This document shows, one piece after another, positions 24,919-32,677 of a DNA stretch of 57,088 bases. Position 1 is the first letter of the stretch; the number at the start of each line of letters is the position of its first letter. Below the pieces are notes generated by a model, which was given only the letters and a program-made list of their open reading frames with translations, was not told where the DNA came from and did not search any database. This stretch comes from DASVDK01 sp036381125 [NCBI: Thermodesulfobacteriota bacterium] (GTDB taxonomy: Bacteria > DASVDK01), in assembly GCA_036381125.1 (NCBI GenBank), contig DASVDK010000379.1:1-57088 (forward strand), read 5' to 3'. A program made the position numbers and the translations under genes.

Positions 24919-25233
24919 TTACTCTTCGTCGGCGTCGCCGGCCCCGTCGGGGGCCTTACCGTCGTTCACGCGCTCCTTCAGCTCCTTGCCGACCTTGAAG
25001 AAGGGGATCGTCTTCGCCTTGACCTCGATGGCCGCGCCGGTCTTGGGGTTGCGGCCGACGTACGGCTCGTAGCGCTTGTTGACGAACGACCCGAACCCCC
25101 GGATCTCGATGCGCCGGTTCCTGACGAGGGCCTCCGTCATCGCGTCGAAGATGGCGTTGACGACCTCCTCCGCCTTGTTGAGCGGAAGCTCCGCCCGGGC
25201 CGCGAGCACCTCCACAAGCTCCGACTTGTTCAT
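24919..25233 (-). CDS. HU/IHF-family DNA-binding protein
   Basis: A 104-residue protein from ATG 25233. It shows MNKSELVEVLAARAELPLNK, then EIRGFGSFVNKRY, then GRNPKTGAAIEVKAKTIPFF, the standard HU/IHF helical dimer domain plus beta-arm with the conserved R-N-P. An acidic tail of about 12 residues (DGAGDADEE) extends past the usual end near residue 92. The arm sequence and context do not separate HU from IHF-beta. A second family member is encoded at 42196-42549 (IhfA-like). IHF-type bending would suit the sigma-54 promoters nearby. Confidence 0.9.
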   Translation of the reverse strand: MNKSELVEVLAARAELPLNKAEEVVNAIFDAMTEALVRNRRIEIRGFGSFVNKRYEPYVGRNPKTGAAIEVKAKTIPFFKVGKELKERVNDGKAPDGAGDADEE

Positions 25234-25283
25234 GTAGGCCCCCGAGCGAGAGCGCCCTTGTGGGCGCGGACCGATCCCTAATG

Positions 25284-25312
25284 TTCTTAAGGGTTTACGC
25301 CGACCGTGTCAA
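25284..25312 (-). promoter_or_regulatory. Sigma-70 promoter for the HU-family gene
   Basis: The minus strand has TTGACA (25312-25307), a 17-bp spacer and TAAGAA (25289-25284), about 45 nt before the gene start. It overlaps the stop of the upstream gene on the same strand. Confidence 0.6.
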
Positions 25313-25741
25313 GCGGTTTTCTGGCGGGACGGAAAGGAGCCACCTCGCGAGCGCCGGGCGGACGCGAACCGGCACGTCCGGCGTGCGCGCGAAGCGGAAC
25401 TCCGCCACGGCGAGCGGGCCGACCCCGCGGATGGTCGGCGGCACCACGTCGTCCCAGGGCACGAGGAGCGGCGGGTGCGCCACGGCGACGAGCCTGACGA
25501 CCGCGAGGCGTATCCCCTCGGGACCGGAGCCGGCCACCAGGCACCTCCCGTAATTCGCCAGCCCCCCGAGGCTCAGGCGCTGGAAGCGCCGCACCGTGCC
25601 CGAGAACGGCCGGTCGCCCTGGGCGTAGTGCTCGGCCATCCGTTGCCAGCCTCCCGCCCCGGCCAGGAGCCAGCAGGTCCCGAGCCAGGCGGGCACGAAG
25701 AGCACGGCGAGGACGAGGGCGTCGAGGAGCATGCCGGTCAT
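25295..25741 (-). CDS. Hypothetical membrane-anchored protein
   Basis: A 148-residue protein from ATG 25741 (MTGMLLDALVL). One strong N-terminal membrane helix (ALVLAVLFVPAWLGTCWLLA) is followed by a soluble domain of about 115 residues. That domain has WQRMAEHYAQGDRPFSGTVR, a cysteine near residue 80 and AHPPLLVPWDDV, and resembles small uncharacterised membrane-anchored proteins of soil bacteria. I do not recognise the family. It is divergent from the holin-like gene at 25796, with about 55 bp between the starts. Confidence 0.6.
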   Translation of the reverse strand: MTGMLLDALVLAVLFVPAWLGTCWLLAGAGGWQRMAEHYAQGDRPFSGTVRRFQRLSLGGLANYGRCLVAGSGPEGIRLAVVRLVAVAHPPLLVPWDDVVPPTIRGVGPLAVAEFRFARTPDVPVRVRPALARWLLSVPPENRLTRSA

Positions 25742-25795
25742 GATAGACCGCCGCCCCGGCCGAGGCATAATCAGCCGAGCAACCAGGAGGTGCAC

Positions 25796-26185
25796 GTGGG
25801 GTTCCTGCTGCGGGTCGTCATCAACGCCATCGCGATCTACTTCATCGCGGCGATCCTGCCGGGGATCGAGATCAGCGGCCTCCTGGCCGCCCTCGGCGCG
25901 GGCCTCGTGCTCGGCCTCGTCAACGCCGTCGTCCGCCCGATCCTGATCGTCCTCACGCTGCCGGCGACGATCCTGACGCTCGGTCTCTTCCTGCTCGTGC
26001 TGAACGGCCTCTGCCTCTGGCTCGCCTCGCTCGTCGTGGAGGGCTTCGAGGTCAGGGGCTTCTGGGCCGCGGTCTTCGGCGCGCTCCTCGTGAGCGTCGT
26101 GAGCTGGCTGCTGACGACCTTCGTGAGCGACCGCGGCCGGATCGTCGTGATCACCTCGCGCGGCCGTTCCGACCTCGACCGATGA
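25796..26185 (+). CDS. Four-helix membrane protein, phage holin family 4 type (YvlD-like)
   Basis: A 129-residue protein from GTG 25796, with AGGAGG 5 nt upstream. Four hydrophobic helices span LLRVVINAIAIYFIAAILPG to WAAVFGALLVSVVSWLLT. The sequence GLVNAVVRPILIVLTLPATI is the hallmark of the PF04020 family. These are chromosomal membrane proteins often named holins but without proven lysis function, so this is not evidence of prophage. The stop overlaps the MarC start (ATGA), so the two are co-translated. CATAAT at 25765-25770 may be its -10 element. Confidence 0.85.
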   Translation: MGFLLRVVINAIAIYFIAAILPGIEISGLLAALGAGLVLGLVNAVVRPILIVLTLPATILTLGLFLLVLNGLCLWLASLVVEGFEVRGFWAAVFGALLVSVVSWLLTTFVSDRGRIVVITSRGRSDLDR

Positions 26186-26856
26186 TCGCCGAGGGCGCGA
26201 CGGCCGTCCTCCTCGTGTTCGCGGCCCTCTTCCCCATCGTGAACCCGCTCGGCATGGCGCCGATCTTCGCGACCATGACCGCCGATGCCACGCCCGACAC
26301 CCGGCGCGTCCTCGCGAGAGCGGTCGCCACGAACGGCTTCGTCCTCCTGCTCGTCTCCTTCTTCGCCGGCTCCTACGTGCTCGCCTTCTTCGGGCTCCAG
26401 GTGCCGGCCGTCCAGGTGGCGGGCGGACTCATCGTGACGGCGAGCGGTTGGCGCCTCCTCACGCAGGAGACGCTCGACGCCGCGCGGCGGGCGACCGCCG
26501 AGCGAGAGGCCGATCGCGCGGTGCTCGGCCGGGCCTTCTACCCGCTCACCATGCCGCTCACGGTCGGGCCCGGGTCGATCGCCGTGGCGGTCACGCTCGG
26601 CACCGACAGCCGGGCCACGCGGGCCCCGCTGCGGATCGAGCTCGCGCAGGACCTCGGGGCGATCATCGGGATCGCCCTGGTCGCCGGCACCATCCTGGTG
26701 AGCTTCCGCTCGGCCAATCGCCTCGGCGCCCTCCTGGGGGAGACCGGCATGAGCGTCTTCATGCGCCTGTCGGCCTTCATCCTGGTCTGCATCGGGATCC
26801 AGATCACCTGGAACGGGGTGAGCGGCCTCCTGGCGTCGGTGACATCCGCCACGTGA
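26182..26856 (+). CDS. MarC family integral membrane protein
   Basis: A 224-residue protein from ATG 26182, overlapping the previous stop in ATGA. Six membrane helices are visible. The family motifs are FAALFPIVNPLGMAPIFATM near the N-terminus, GGLIVTASGWRLL, FYPLTMPLTVGPGSIAVAVT in the middle and LSAFILVCIGIQITWNG at the end. MarC/YchE/YhgN proteins are inner-membrane proteins of unresolved transport function; the old link to antibiotic resistance in E. coli was not upheld. Length is normal. Confidence 0.9.
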   Translation: MIAEGATAVLLVFAALFPIVNPLGMAPIFATMTADATPDTRRVLARAVATNGFVLLLVSFFAGSYVLAFFGLQVPAVQVAGGLIVTASGWRLLTQETLDAARRATAEREADRAVLGRAFYPLTMPLTVGPGSIAVAVTLGTDSRATRAPLRIELAQDLGAIIGIALVAGTILVSFRSANRLGALLGETGMSVFMRLSAFILVCIGIQITWNGVSGLLASVTSAT

Positions 26857-26921
26857 CCGGCGGGGACCGGGCCGGCCGCCGGCCCGATCGGCGCCCCCCT
26901 GCGGGCCGGCCCGACATGGTC

Positions 26922-26927
26922 TACAAT
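26922..26927 (+). promoter_or_regulatory. -10 element giving a probable leaderless mRNA
   Basis: TACAAT lies 6 nt before ATG 26934, so transcription would start at or next to the A of the ATG. No Shine-Dalgarno precedes the ATG, which fits leaderless translation. A -35 is not evident. Confidence 0.45.
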
Positions 26928-26933
26928 CGGGCC

Positions 26934-27155
26934 ATGCCCGACGTGCGACTCCGCTACCGCCGGGGAGACGAGCCGGACGAGTTGTCCTGCAAGACGGTCG
27001 ACGACGCCATCGACGTGGCGACGGCACAGCTCGCCTCCGGCGAGGCCTGGCCGGTCGAGATCGTGGTCGACGGCCGCGTGGCCGTCAGGGAGCCGGAACT
27101 CGTGGAGGAGGCTCGCCGCCGCCTCGGCGAGGACGACGAGGAGGATCTGCGCTAA
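26934..27155 (+). CDS. Small conserved-looking protein, unknown function
   Basis: A 73-residue acidic protein from ATG 26934; ATG 26916 in the same frame would add six residues but overlaps the -10 element. It shows VRLRYRRGDEPDELSCKTVD, then a helix DDAIDVATAQLASGEA and VEIVVDGRVAVREPELVEEA, a beta-alpha-beta-like small fold, and an acidic tail EDDEEDLR. I recognise no named family. The stop is 5 bp before the ferredoxin start, so the two are probably one transcript and may share a role in electron transfer or its regulation. Confidence 0.65.
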   Translation: MPDVRLRYRRGDEPDELSCKTVDDAIDVATAQLASGEAWPVEIVVDGRVAVREPELVEEARRRLGEDDEEDLR

Positions 27156-27160
27156 GGGCG

Positions 27161-27403
27161 ATGACCTTCGTCATCGCGCAGCCCTGCGTGGGCGTCAAGG
27201 ACGCGGCCTGTCTGGACGTCTGCCCTGTCGACTGCATCCACTCGACGCCGCGCGACCCGCAGTACTACATCGACCCCGCGGCCTGCATCGACTGCGGCGC
27301 GTGCGAGTTGATCTGCCCCGTGAACGCCATCTACCCGGCCTATCTGCTGCCGCCCCACTGGCGCGCCTACGCCGAGATCAACGCCCGCTACTTCGGCCGC
27401 TGA
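27161..27403 (+). CDS. Ferredoxin of the 7Fe/8Fe (FdxA-like) type
   Basis: An 80-residue protein from ATG 27161. Cysteines fall in PCVGVKDAACLDVCPVDCIH (C at 9, 17, 21, 25) and CIDCGACELICPVNAIYP (C at 42, 45, 48, 52). The second set is a classic CxxCxxCxxxCP 4Fe-4S motif. The first is the spaced set of FdxA-type ferredoxins that can hold a 3Fe-4S or 4Fe-4S cluster. It is shorter than most FdxA proteins (about 105). It would carry low-potential electrons in the cytoplasm; the partner is unknown. Confidence 0.9.
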   Translation: MTFVIAQPCVGVKDAACLDVCPVDCIHSTPRDPQYYIDPAACIDCGACELICPVNAIYPAYLLPPHWRAYAEINARYFGR

Positions 27404-27412
27404 GGGACGCCG

Positions 27413-28405
27413 CTACGCGCCGCGCGCCGCCCCGCGGCGGGCCGAGCGGGCCGACCGGCCGGCCGCGAGCCGCCGGGCGAGCCCCACGAGCCCTCCCGGC
27501 TCGTACGCGGCGATCACCATGATGAGGAGCCCGTAGACGACCAGGTCGAGCGCCTTGCCGCTGCCGCCGAGGTACGCTCGGGTGAACTCGGAGAGCGGGA
27601 TCAGCACCGCGGCGCCGACGAGCGGGCCGGCCACGGTCCCCGCGCCGCCGAGGACCGCGACCAGGCAGACCTGGATCGACAGGCTCAGGGGCAGGACCGA
27701 GCCCGGATCGATGAAGAGGATGTACTGCGCGTAGAAGGTGCCCGCGCAGGCGGTGAGCGCTGCGGAGAGCGCCATGGCGAGCTGCTTGTACCGCGTGGCC
27801 GGCACCCCGAGGCTGCGCGCCGCCGCCTGGTCCTCCTTGATGGCGCGCCAGTAGTAGCCGGGACGGGTTCGCCGCAGCCACGCCGCGAGCGCCACGGCGA
27901 CGACCAGCAGTCCGAGCAGCACGTAGTAGTAGGGCAGCTTGCTCGTGTGGAACTGGAGCGCGCCGAGCCCCTCGTCGCCGATCGGCAGGAAGAGCCCCAC
28001 GGCGCCGCCCGCGAACTCCCAGTTGGTCACGAGGATCTGCACGATCTCGCCGACGGCGATCGTCGCGATGGCGAAGTAGTGCCCCGACAGCCGGAAGCAG
28101 GGCCACCCGATGGCGACCGACAGGAGCACGGCAGCCGCCGCGCCGGCCGCCATGCCGAGCCAGGGCGAGAGGCCGAGGTGTTGGAGGAGGAGCGTCGAGG
28201 TGTAGGCGCCCGTGCCGAAGAACACGGCGTGGCCGAGGGAGACCTGGCCGGTGAAGCCGCCGAGGAGGTTCCAGGCGGTCCCGAGGAGGCCGAACAGCAT
28301 GACGAGGATCACGATGTGCTGCCGGAAGGGGTCCCGGACTACGAGCGGGTAGAGGACGAGGAGCGCGAGCACCGCCCCTACCGCGATGACGGGCGCGCGC
28401 TTCAC
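27413..28405 (-). CDS. livM: Branched-chain amino acid ABC transporter permease LivM
   Basis: A 330-residue permease from GTG 28405, overlapping the livH stop by 4 nt (GTGA). Eight or nine membrane helices are visible. The LivM family motifs are LFGLLGTAWNLLGGFTGQVS with LGHAVFFGTGAYTS, and the conserved loop YYWRAIKEDQAAARSLGVPATRYKQL (quoted in two parts: residues near 190-215). GGAGTVAGPLVGAAVLIPLSE follows. The C-terminus is arginine/alanine-rich. It pairs with LivH in the inner membrane. The actual substrate may be another amino acid or small amide, as is common for this family. Confidence 0.9.
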   Translation of the reverse strand: MKRAPVIAVGAVLALLVLYPLVVRDPFRQHIVILVMLFGLLGTAWNLLGGFTGQVSLGHAVFFGTGAYTSTLLLQHLGLSPWLGMAAGAAAAVLLSVAIGWPCFRLSGHYFAIATIAVGEIVQILVTNWEFAGGAVGLFLPIGDEGLGALQFHTSKLPYYYVLLGLLVVAVALAAWLRRTRPGYYWRAIKEDQAAARSLGVPATRYKQLAMALSAALTACAGTFYAQYILFIDPGSVLPLSLSIQVCLVAVLGGAGTVAGPLVGAAVLIPLSEFTRAYLGGSGKALDLVVYGLLIMVIAAYEPGGLVGLARRLAAGRSARSARRGAARGA

Positions 28406-29268
28406 GACTTCCCGAAGAGCCCGCGCGGCCTCACGAGCACCACGACCAGGTAGATCGCGAACACGAAGACGTTCTTGATCGCCGGCGCGATGAAGACGCC
28501 GGCCAGCGACTCCACGGCGCCGATGATGATGCCGCCGACGAACGCGCCGGCGACCGACCCGAAGCCGCCGAGCGCCACGGCCACGTAGGCGACGAGCCCG
28601 AAGACGACGCCGACCTGCGGGAAGATGTAGTAGAAGGTCGACAGGAGCGCGCCCGCCACCCCCACGCACGCGGCGCCGAGCCCCCAGGCGAGGGCGAACA
28701 TGCGGTCCGGGTCGATGCCCATGAGGGCGGCCGCCTGGCGGTCCTCGGCCGTGGCGAGGAGCGCCCGGCCCACCTCGGTGCGCGTCAGGAGCCAGAAGAG
28801 CCCGCCGGTCGTGAGGATCGCGCCGACCGCCGCCGCGAGCTGCGGCCGGCTCACGAAGAGGCCGAGGACCTCCACCCGCCCGGTGAGCCAGGTGTCCCCG
28901 ACGGTGCGGAAGTCCGGCAGCCAGAGCCAGATCGCCAGGTTCTGGAGGAAGACGCCGAGGCCGAACGTGGCGAAGATCTGGGCCAGCATCGGCGCCTTGA
29001 GGACCCGCCTGATGAGCAGGGCGTAGACCGCCACGCCGAGGACGAAGAGCGCCGCGGCGTTGATCGGAAGGGCCGCGACCGGGTCCCACCCGAGCCCCGT
29101 GTAGAGGAAGTAGGACAGGTACATGGAGAGCATCAGGAACTCGCCGTGGGCGAAGTTCACGATGTCCATCACCCCGAAGATCAGCGACAGGCCGGCTGCG
29201 ATGAGCGCGAAGACGAACCCGATGAGGACGCCGGAGACCAGCGCCTGCGCGACGACCTCGGCCGACAC
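28402..29268 (-). CDS. livH: Branched-chain amino acid ABC transporter permease LivH
   Basis: A 288-residue permease starting at GTG 29268. Family marks are ALIAAGLSLIFGVMDIVNFA, HGEFLMLSMYLSYF, the middle cytoplasmic loop RALLATAEDRQAAALMGID and ALGGFGSVAGAFVGGIIIG. About eight helices are present. It lies 21 bp after livK and overlaps livM, forming the K-H-M part of the operon. Length and architecture are normal for the family. Confidence 0.9.
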   Translation of the reverse strand: MSAEVVAQALVSGVLIGFVFALIAAGLSLIFGVMDIVNFAHGEFLMLSMYLSYFLYTGLGWDPVAALPINAAALFVLGVAVYALLIRRVLKAPMLAQIFATFGLGVFLQNLAIWLWLPDFRTVGDTWLTGRVEVLGLFVSRPQLAAAVGAILTTGGLFWLLTRTEVGRALLATAEDRQAAALMGIDPDRMFALAWGLGAACVGVAGALLSTFYYIFPQVGVVFGLVAYVAVALGGFGSVAGAFVGGIIIGAVESLAGVFIAPAIKNVFVFAIYLVVVLVRPRGLFGKS

Positions 29269-29289
29269 CGGCGTCCCCCCGGCTTCGGG

Positions 29290-30561
29290 CTAGCGCCCCC
29301 AGGCCGGCAGCGGCCAGCGCACCTCCGCGGCCGCGACGTCGAACGGGTACACCGTCCGGTACGTCCCCTCCTGGATCTGCACGATGATGCCGTTGCCGAG
29401 CGCGTTCTGGTGGGTCTTCGGGTCGAAGCGCACCCCCGCCCACGGCATGATGAGCTGGTCGGCCGGCAGGTTCGTCGCCTCGAGCGCGGCCCGGATCTTC
29501 TCCGGATCGGTCGAGCCGGCGCGGTTGATGGCGTCGGCGAGCACGAGCATCCCCACGAAGGCGCGCGCGCTGGTGCCGTCCATGTCAATCGCCTGGCCGC
29601 GCGTCTGCTGCGTCTTCTTCCGGAACAGCTCGTTCACCTGCCGGATGATCGGCTTCTTCGCGCCGAGGTCGAGCGCCCAGACCTCGCGAACGAGGATCCC
29701 CTCGGCGTCCTTGCCCATCGCCGGCAGGAACTCCGACGACGAGTGGCCCGCGTCCATCGCCAGGATGCCCTGAGGCCGGAAGTCGAACTCCTTCATGGTC
29801 TTCGTGGACAGGATGGCGTCGTTCGTGTACGAGGCCTGGAGCAGCACGTCGGGCCGGGCCGCCTTGAGCCGCTGGATCTCGCTGTTCAGGTTGGTCGACT
29901 TGGCGTCGTACGCGATGTCGGCGACGATCCGGTAGCCGTACTGCTGCGCGTACTTCTTCTCGAACTTGCTCACGTCGGTGCCGAAGAGCGTGTTCTCGTA
30001 GAGGAGCGCCACCGTCGAAACCGGCCGGCCGCGCGTCTTCATGTCGTTCAGGAACTTGAAGAAGTTCTCGCTGAACTCGTCGTCGGTCGGCGTGGTGCGG
30101 AAGAACCAGCGGAACCCGCGCGCGGTGAGGAGCGGCGAGGTCGACTCGGGGTTGAGGAACGGGATTCGCAGCCGCTCGGCGGCCTGGCTCGCCGTCGCGG
30201 TGACGTTGGAGTTGTAGGAGCCGAGGAGCGCGACCACCTTCTCCTGGCTGATCAGCCGCTCCGCCTCGGCGAGCCCCTTCTCGGGCGCCGACTGGTGATC
30301 GGCGAACACGACGCGGATGGTGGCGCCGCCCAGGTTCGGCAGCCCCTTCCCCTTCCCCAGCGGCACGGCCAGGTCGACGTCCTCGTTCACCAGCTCCGCG
30401 GCCAGCTCGATGGCGTCCTTGATGTCGAGGCCGGTCTTCGCGAGGTTGCCCGAGAGCGGGTACACGGCGCCGATCACGACCTCGGCGGCCGCCGCGGCGC
30501 GAGCGAGGCCCGGTCCGCAGAGGAGCGTGAAGAGCAGGGCGACGAGCGTCAGGCGGCGCAT
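29290..30561 (-). CDS. livK: Periplasmic substrate-binding protein of the Liv transporter
   Basis: A 423-residue protein from ATG 30561 with GGAAGGAGAAGG upstream. Signal peptide: LTLVALLFTLLCGPGLARAAA. The mature type I periplasmic fold begins VVIGAVYPLSGNLAKTGLDI. It continues with VVFADHQSAPEKGLAEAERL, VALLGSYNSNVTATASQAAE and PFLNPESTSPLLTARGF, all typical of Leu/Ile/Val-binding-like receptors (PF13458). It delivers an amino acid or amide ligand to LivHM. It has its own promoter candidate (30627-30656), so the binding protein can be made in excess of the ATPases. Confidence 0.9.
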   Translation of the reverse strand: MRRLTLVALLFTLLCGPGLARAAAAAEVVIGAVYPLSGNLAKTGLDIKDAIELAAELVNEDVDLAVPLGKGKGLPNLGGATIRVVFADHQSAPEKGLAEAERLISQEKVVALLGSYNSNVTATASQAAERLRIPFLNPESTSPLLTARGFRWFFRTTPTDDEFSENFFKFLNDMKTRGRPVSTVALLYENTLFGTDVSKFEKKYAQQYGYRIVADIAYDAKSTNLNSEIQRLKAARPDVLLQASYTNDAILSTKTMKEFDFRPQGILAMDAGHSSSEFLPAMGKDAEGILVREVWALDLGAKKPIIRQVNELFRKKTQQTRGQAIDMDGTSARAFVGMLVLADAINRAGSTDPEKIRAALEATNLPADQLIMPWAGVRFDPKTHQNALGNGIIVQIQEGTYRTVYPFDVAAAEVRWPLPAWGR

Positions 30562-30626
30562 GGGAGCCTTCTCCTTCCTGATCCGGAACGGACGGTCCTG
30601 GAACAGAACGCCTTTCTATCTCGCCC

Positions 30627-30656
30627 ATCTTGGCCGAGGGGCTCGGCTCCTGTCAA
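30627..30656 (-). promoter_or_regulatory. Sigma-70 promoter for livKHM
   Basis: The minus strand shows TTGACA (30656-30651), an 18-bp spacer and CAAGAT (30632-30627), about 65 nt before livK. It lies in the 107-bp gap after livF. Confidence 0.5.
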
Positions 30657-30668
30657 CAGGCGCGCGGA

Positions 30669-31388
30669 TCAGAGCCCGAGGAAGGCCCGGCGGACCACCT
30701 CCGTGCCGAGCAGCTCCTGGGCCGGCCCGTCGAGGACGATGCGGCCCGTCTGGATCACGTAGGCGCGGGCCGCCAGCGCCAGCGCCGCGTGGACGTTCTG
30801 CTCGACCAGGAGGACCGTGAGCCCCTGCCGGTTGACCGCCGCGAGCGTCTCGTAGATCCGGGAGACGAGCCGGGGCATGATGCCGAGGGACGGCTCGTCG
30901 AGGAGGAGCAGGCGCGGCCGGCTCATGAGCCCCCGCGCGATGGCGAGCATCTGCTGCTCGCCGCCCGACATCGTGCCGGCCGTCTGCATCGCGCGCTCGG
31001 CGAGGATGGGGAAGAGCGCGAGCACCTCGTCGAGCGCCTGCCGGCGCGTCCGCTCGTCGGACTGCACGTAGGCGCCGAGCAGGAGGTTCTCGCGCACCGT
31101 GAGCTTCGCGAAGAGCCGCCGCCCCTCGGGCACCAGCGCGACGCCCTCCCGCACGACGGCGTGCGCCGGCCGGCCGTCGAGGCGCCGCCCCTCGAAGGTG
31201 ATCCGCCCGGACTCGGGCGCGAGCAGACCCGCGATCGTCTTGAGGAGGGTCGACTTGCCCGCCCCGTTCGCGCCGACGAGCGCCACGATCTCGCCGGCCC
31301 GCACCTCGAGCGACAGGCCGCGCAGCGCCGGCAGCCCGCCGTAGCCGGCCGTGAGGTCCTCGACCGCGAGCAGCGCGCTAGCCGCCAA
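30669..31388 (-). CDS. livF: Branched-chain amino acid ABC transporter ATPase LivF
   Basis: A 239-residue ATPase starting at TTG 31388, with GAGG upstream; the start overlaps the livG stop by 11 nt. Walker A is GANGAGKST, the Q-loop region reads VALVPEGRRLFAKLTVRENL, the signature is MSGGEQQMLAIARGL, Walker B is LLLLDEPSLGI and the H-loop is LLVEQNVHAAL. EGRRLF and VEQNV are specific for LivF rather than LivG. It energises LivHM from the cytoplasm. Confidence 0.92.
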   Translation of the reverse strand: MAASALLAVEDLTAGYGGLPALRGLSLEVRAGEIVALVGANGAGKSTLLKTIAGLLAPESGRITFEGRRLDGRPAHAVVREGVALVPEGRRLFAKLTVRENLLLGAYVQSDERTRRQALDEVLALFPILAERAMQTAGTMSGGEQQMLAIARGLMSRPRLLLLDEPSLGIMPRLVSRIYETLAAVNRQGLTVLLVEQNVHAALALAARAYVIQTGRIVLDGPAQELLGTEVVRRAFLGL

Positions 31389-32103
31389 GGTACGCCTCGA
31401 TCACCCGCGGGTCGCGAGCGATCGCGTCGGGCGGCCCCTCGGCGATCCGCTGTCCGGCGTCGAGGACGACCACGCGGTCGCTGAGCGGCATGATCACCTC
31501 CATCACGTGCTCGACCACGAGGAGCGCGAGCCCTCTCGCCCTGAGCGACCGGAGCACCGCGAGCGCCGCCTGCGTCTCGGCCGGCGTGAGCCCGGAGAGC
31601 GCCTCGTCGAGGATGACGAGCTTCGGGTCGGTCGCCAGGGCCCGGGCGATCTCGACCCGCTTCTGCTCGGCGACCGTGAGGCCTCCCGCCTCCACCGCGG
31701 CGCGGCCCGCGAGCCCGCACGTCTCCAGCGCCGCCGCCGCCCGTGCGGCCGCCTCGCGGCGCGACCGGGTGCGCAGGAAGGCCCCCACCATGACGTTCTC
31801 GAGCGCCGTCATCTCCTTGAAGACCTTGACGAGCTGGAAGGTCCGCGCGATGCCGGCCCGCGCGACCGCCTCCGGGGGGCGATTGGTGAGGTCCTGCCCG
31901 TCGAAGACCACCCGGCCGGCGTCCACCGGGAACTGCCCGGTCACGCCGTTGAAGACCGTGGTCTTGCCGGCGCCGTTCGGGCCGATCAGGCCGACGATCT
32001 CCCCGCGCCCGACCGTGAGGTCGATGCGATCGTTCGCGAGGAGGCCGCCGAAGCGCTTCGTGAGCCCTTCGACGCGCAGGAGGGGATCGGCCGCTCGCGC
32101 CAT
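31378..32103 (-). CDS. livG: Branched-chain amino acid ABC transporter ATPase LivG
   Basis: A 241-residue ATPase from ATG 32103. Walker A GPNGAGKTT and ARTFQLVKVFKEMTALENVM are LivG-type. The signature segment is LTVAEQKRVEIARALA, in which the usual S-G-G is replaced by V-A-E, a variation found in LivG proteins. Walker B is LVILDEALSGL, with the switch VVEHVMEVIM. The E-P after the Walker B glutamate is E-A. TAGGAT sits exactly 6 nt before the ATG, so the mRNA may be leaderless. It heads the G-F-K-H-M order. Confidence 0.92.
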   Translation of the reverse strand: MARAADPLLRVEGLTKRFGGLLANDRIDLTVGRGEIVGLIGPNGAGKTTVFNGVTGQFPVDAGRVVFDGQDLTNRPPEAVARAGIARTFQLVKVFKEMTALENVMVGAFLRTRSRREAAARAAAALETCGLAGRAAVEAGGLTVAEQKRVEIARALATDPKLVILDEALSGLTPAETQAALAVLRSLRARGLALLVVEHVMEVIMPLSDRVVVLDAGQRIAEGPPDAIARDPRVIEAYLGG

Positions 32104-32404
32104 GGCGCCATCCTAGCGCGGCCGTGCTTCGGCAACCGGAACGGCCGTTGCCTCCCCGGGGTCCGCCGGGGCACCGAGACGCCGGTGTCGATCGGCTCGT
32201 TTCCCTGCCGGGGACGCGTTCCGCATCGGCGCCGCCGACGGCCCCTCGAGCGGCCCCGTTCGACCGGCAGGCGTCGTAGGGGTCAGGCGGCCTGTGCAAG
32301 GGCTCACGTGCGCGCGGCGCGCGCCATCGGCGTCCGCGACGCTTGACGTCGCGCGCGTTCCGGGTTAGAAGCGCGCTCCCTGTGGAACCTCGAGGAGGTG
32401 ATGC
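32104..32404. other. 301-bp intergenic region between livG and the zinc-ribbon gene
   Basis: This is a divergent spacer. The left end holds the possible livG -10 (TAGGAT, 32115-32110). TTGACG at 32344-32349 could be a -35 for the plus-strand gene, but the -10 candidate TTAGAA is poor. GTAGGGGTCAGG near 32276 shares the GGGGTCAGG core with the tandem repeat at 38409. No other gene is visible. Confidence 0.4.
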
Positions 32405-32596
32405 ATGCGTCTCTTCCGCCGGCGCCGCGACGAGCGTCCCTGCCCGCTCTGCTCGAAGCCCGTCTCGCGAGCCGCCGAGCGCTGCGACGCCTGCGGCCGT
32501 CGCTTCAAGGCGATGACGCAGCCGCTCCTGATGCCCGTCCCCACGGGCCTCGAGCTGTCGCAGTCGGCGCTCGACGGCCTGGCCCGCCGGAGCTGA
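32405..32596 (+). CDS. Small zinc-ribbon protein
   Basis: A 63-residue protein from ATG 32405, with GAGGAGGTG just upstream. An arginine-rich start (MRLFRRRRDE) is followed by CPLCSKPVSRAAERCDACGR, two C-x2-C knuckles 12 residues apart that should bind one zinc. The remainder (PLLMPVPTGLELSQSALDGL) shows no fold. Such free zinc ribbons may bind nucleic acid or a partner protein; none can be named. The excellent ribosome site argues that it is expressed. Confidence 0.7.
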   Translation: MRLFRRRRDERPCPLCSKPVSRAAERCDACGRRFKAMTQPLLMPVPTGLELSQSALDGLARRS

Positions 32597-32618
32597 GCGG
32601 CGGCTTCCCGGGCCCCTC

Positions 32619-32635
32619 CCGGCCGTCCGGGCCGG
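32619..32635. terminator. Hairpin between convergent genes
   Basis: CCGGCC, a 5-nt loop and GGCCGG form a perfect 6-bp stem in the 81-bp gap between the convergent zinc-ribbon and rhomboid genes. A bidirectional terminator is plausible by position, but there is no T-tract. Confidence 0.3.
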
Positions 32636-32677
32636 TCGGCCTCGGACGGCTCCGGAGCGACGACGGGCCGACGCCCG

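Noticed and set aside
25796-26185. Prophage holin
   Set aside because: The PF04020-type protein is a common chromosomal membrane protein; no other phage gene is near.
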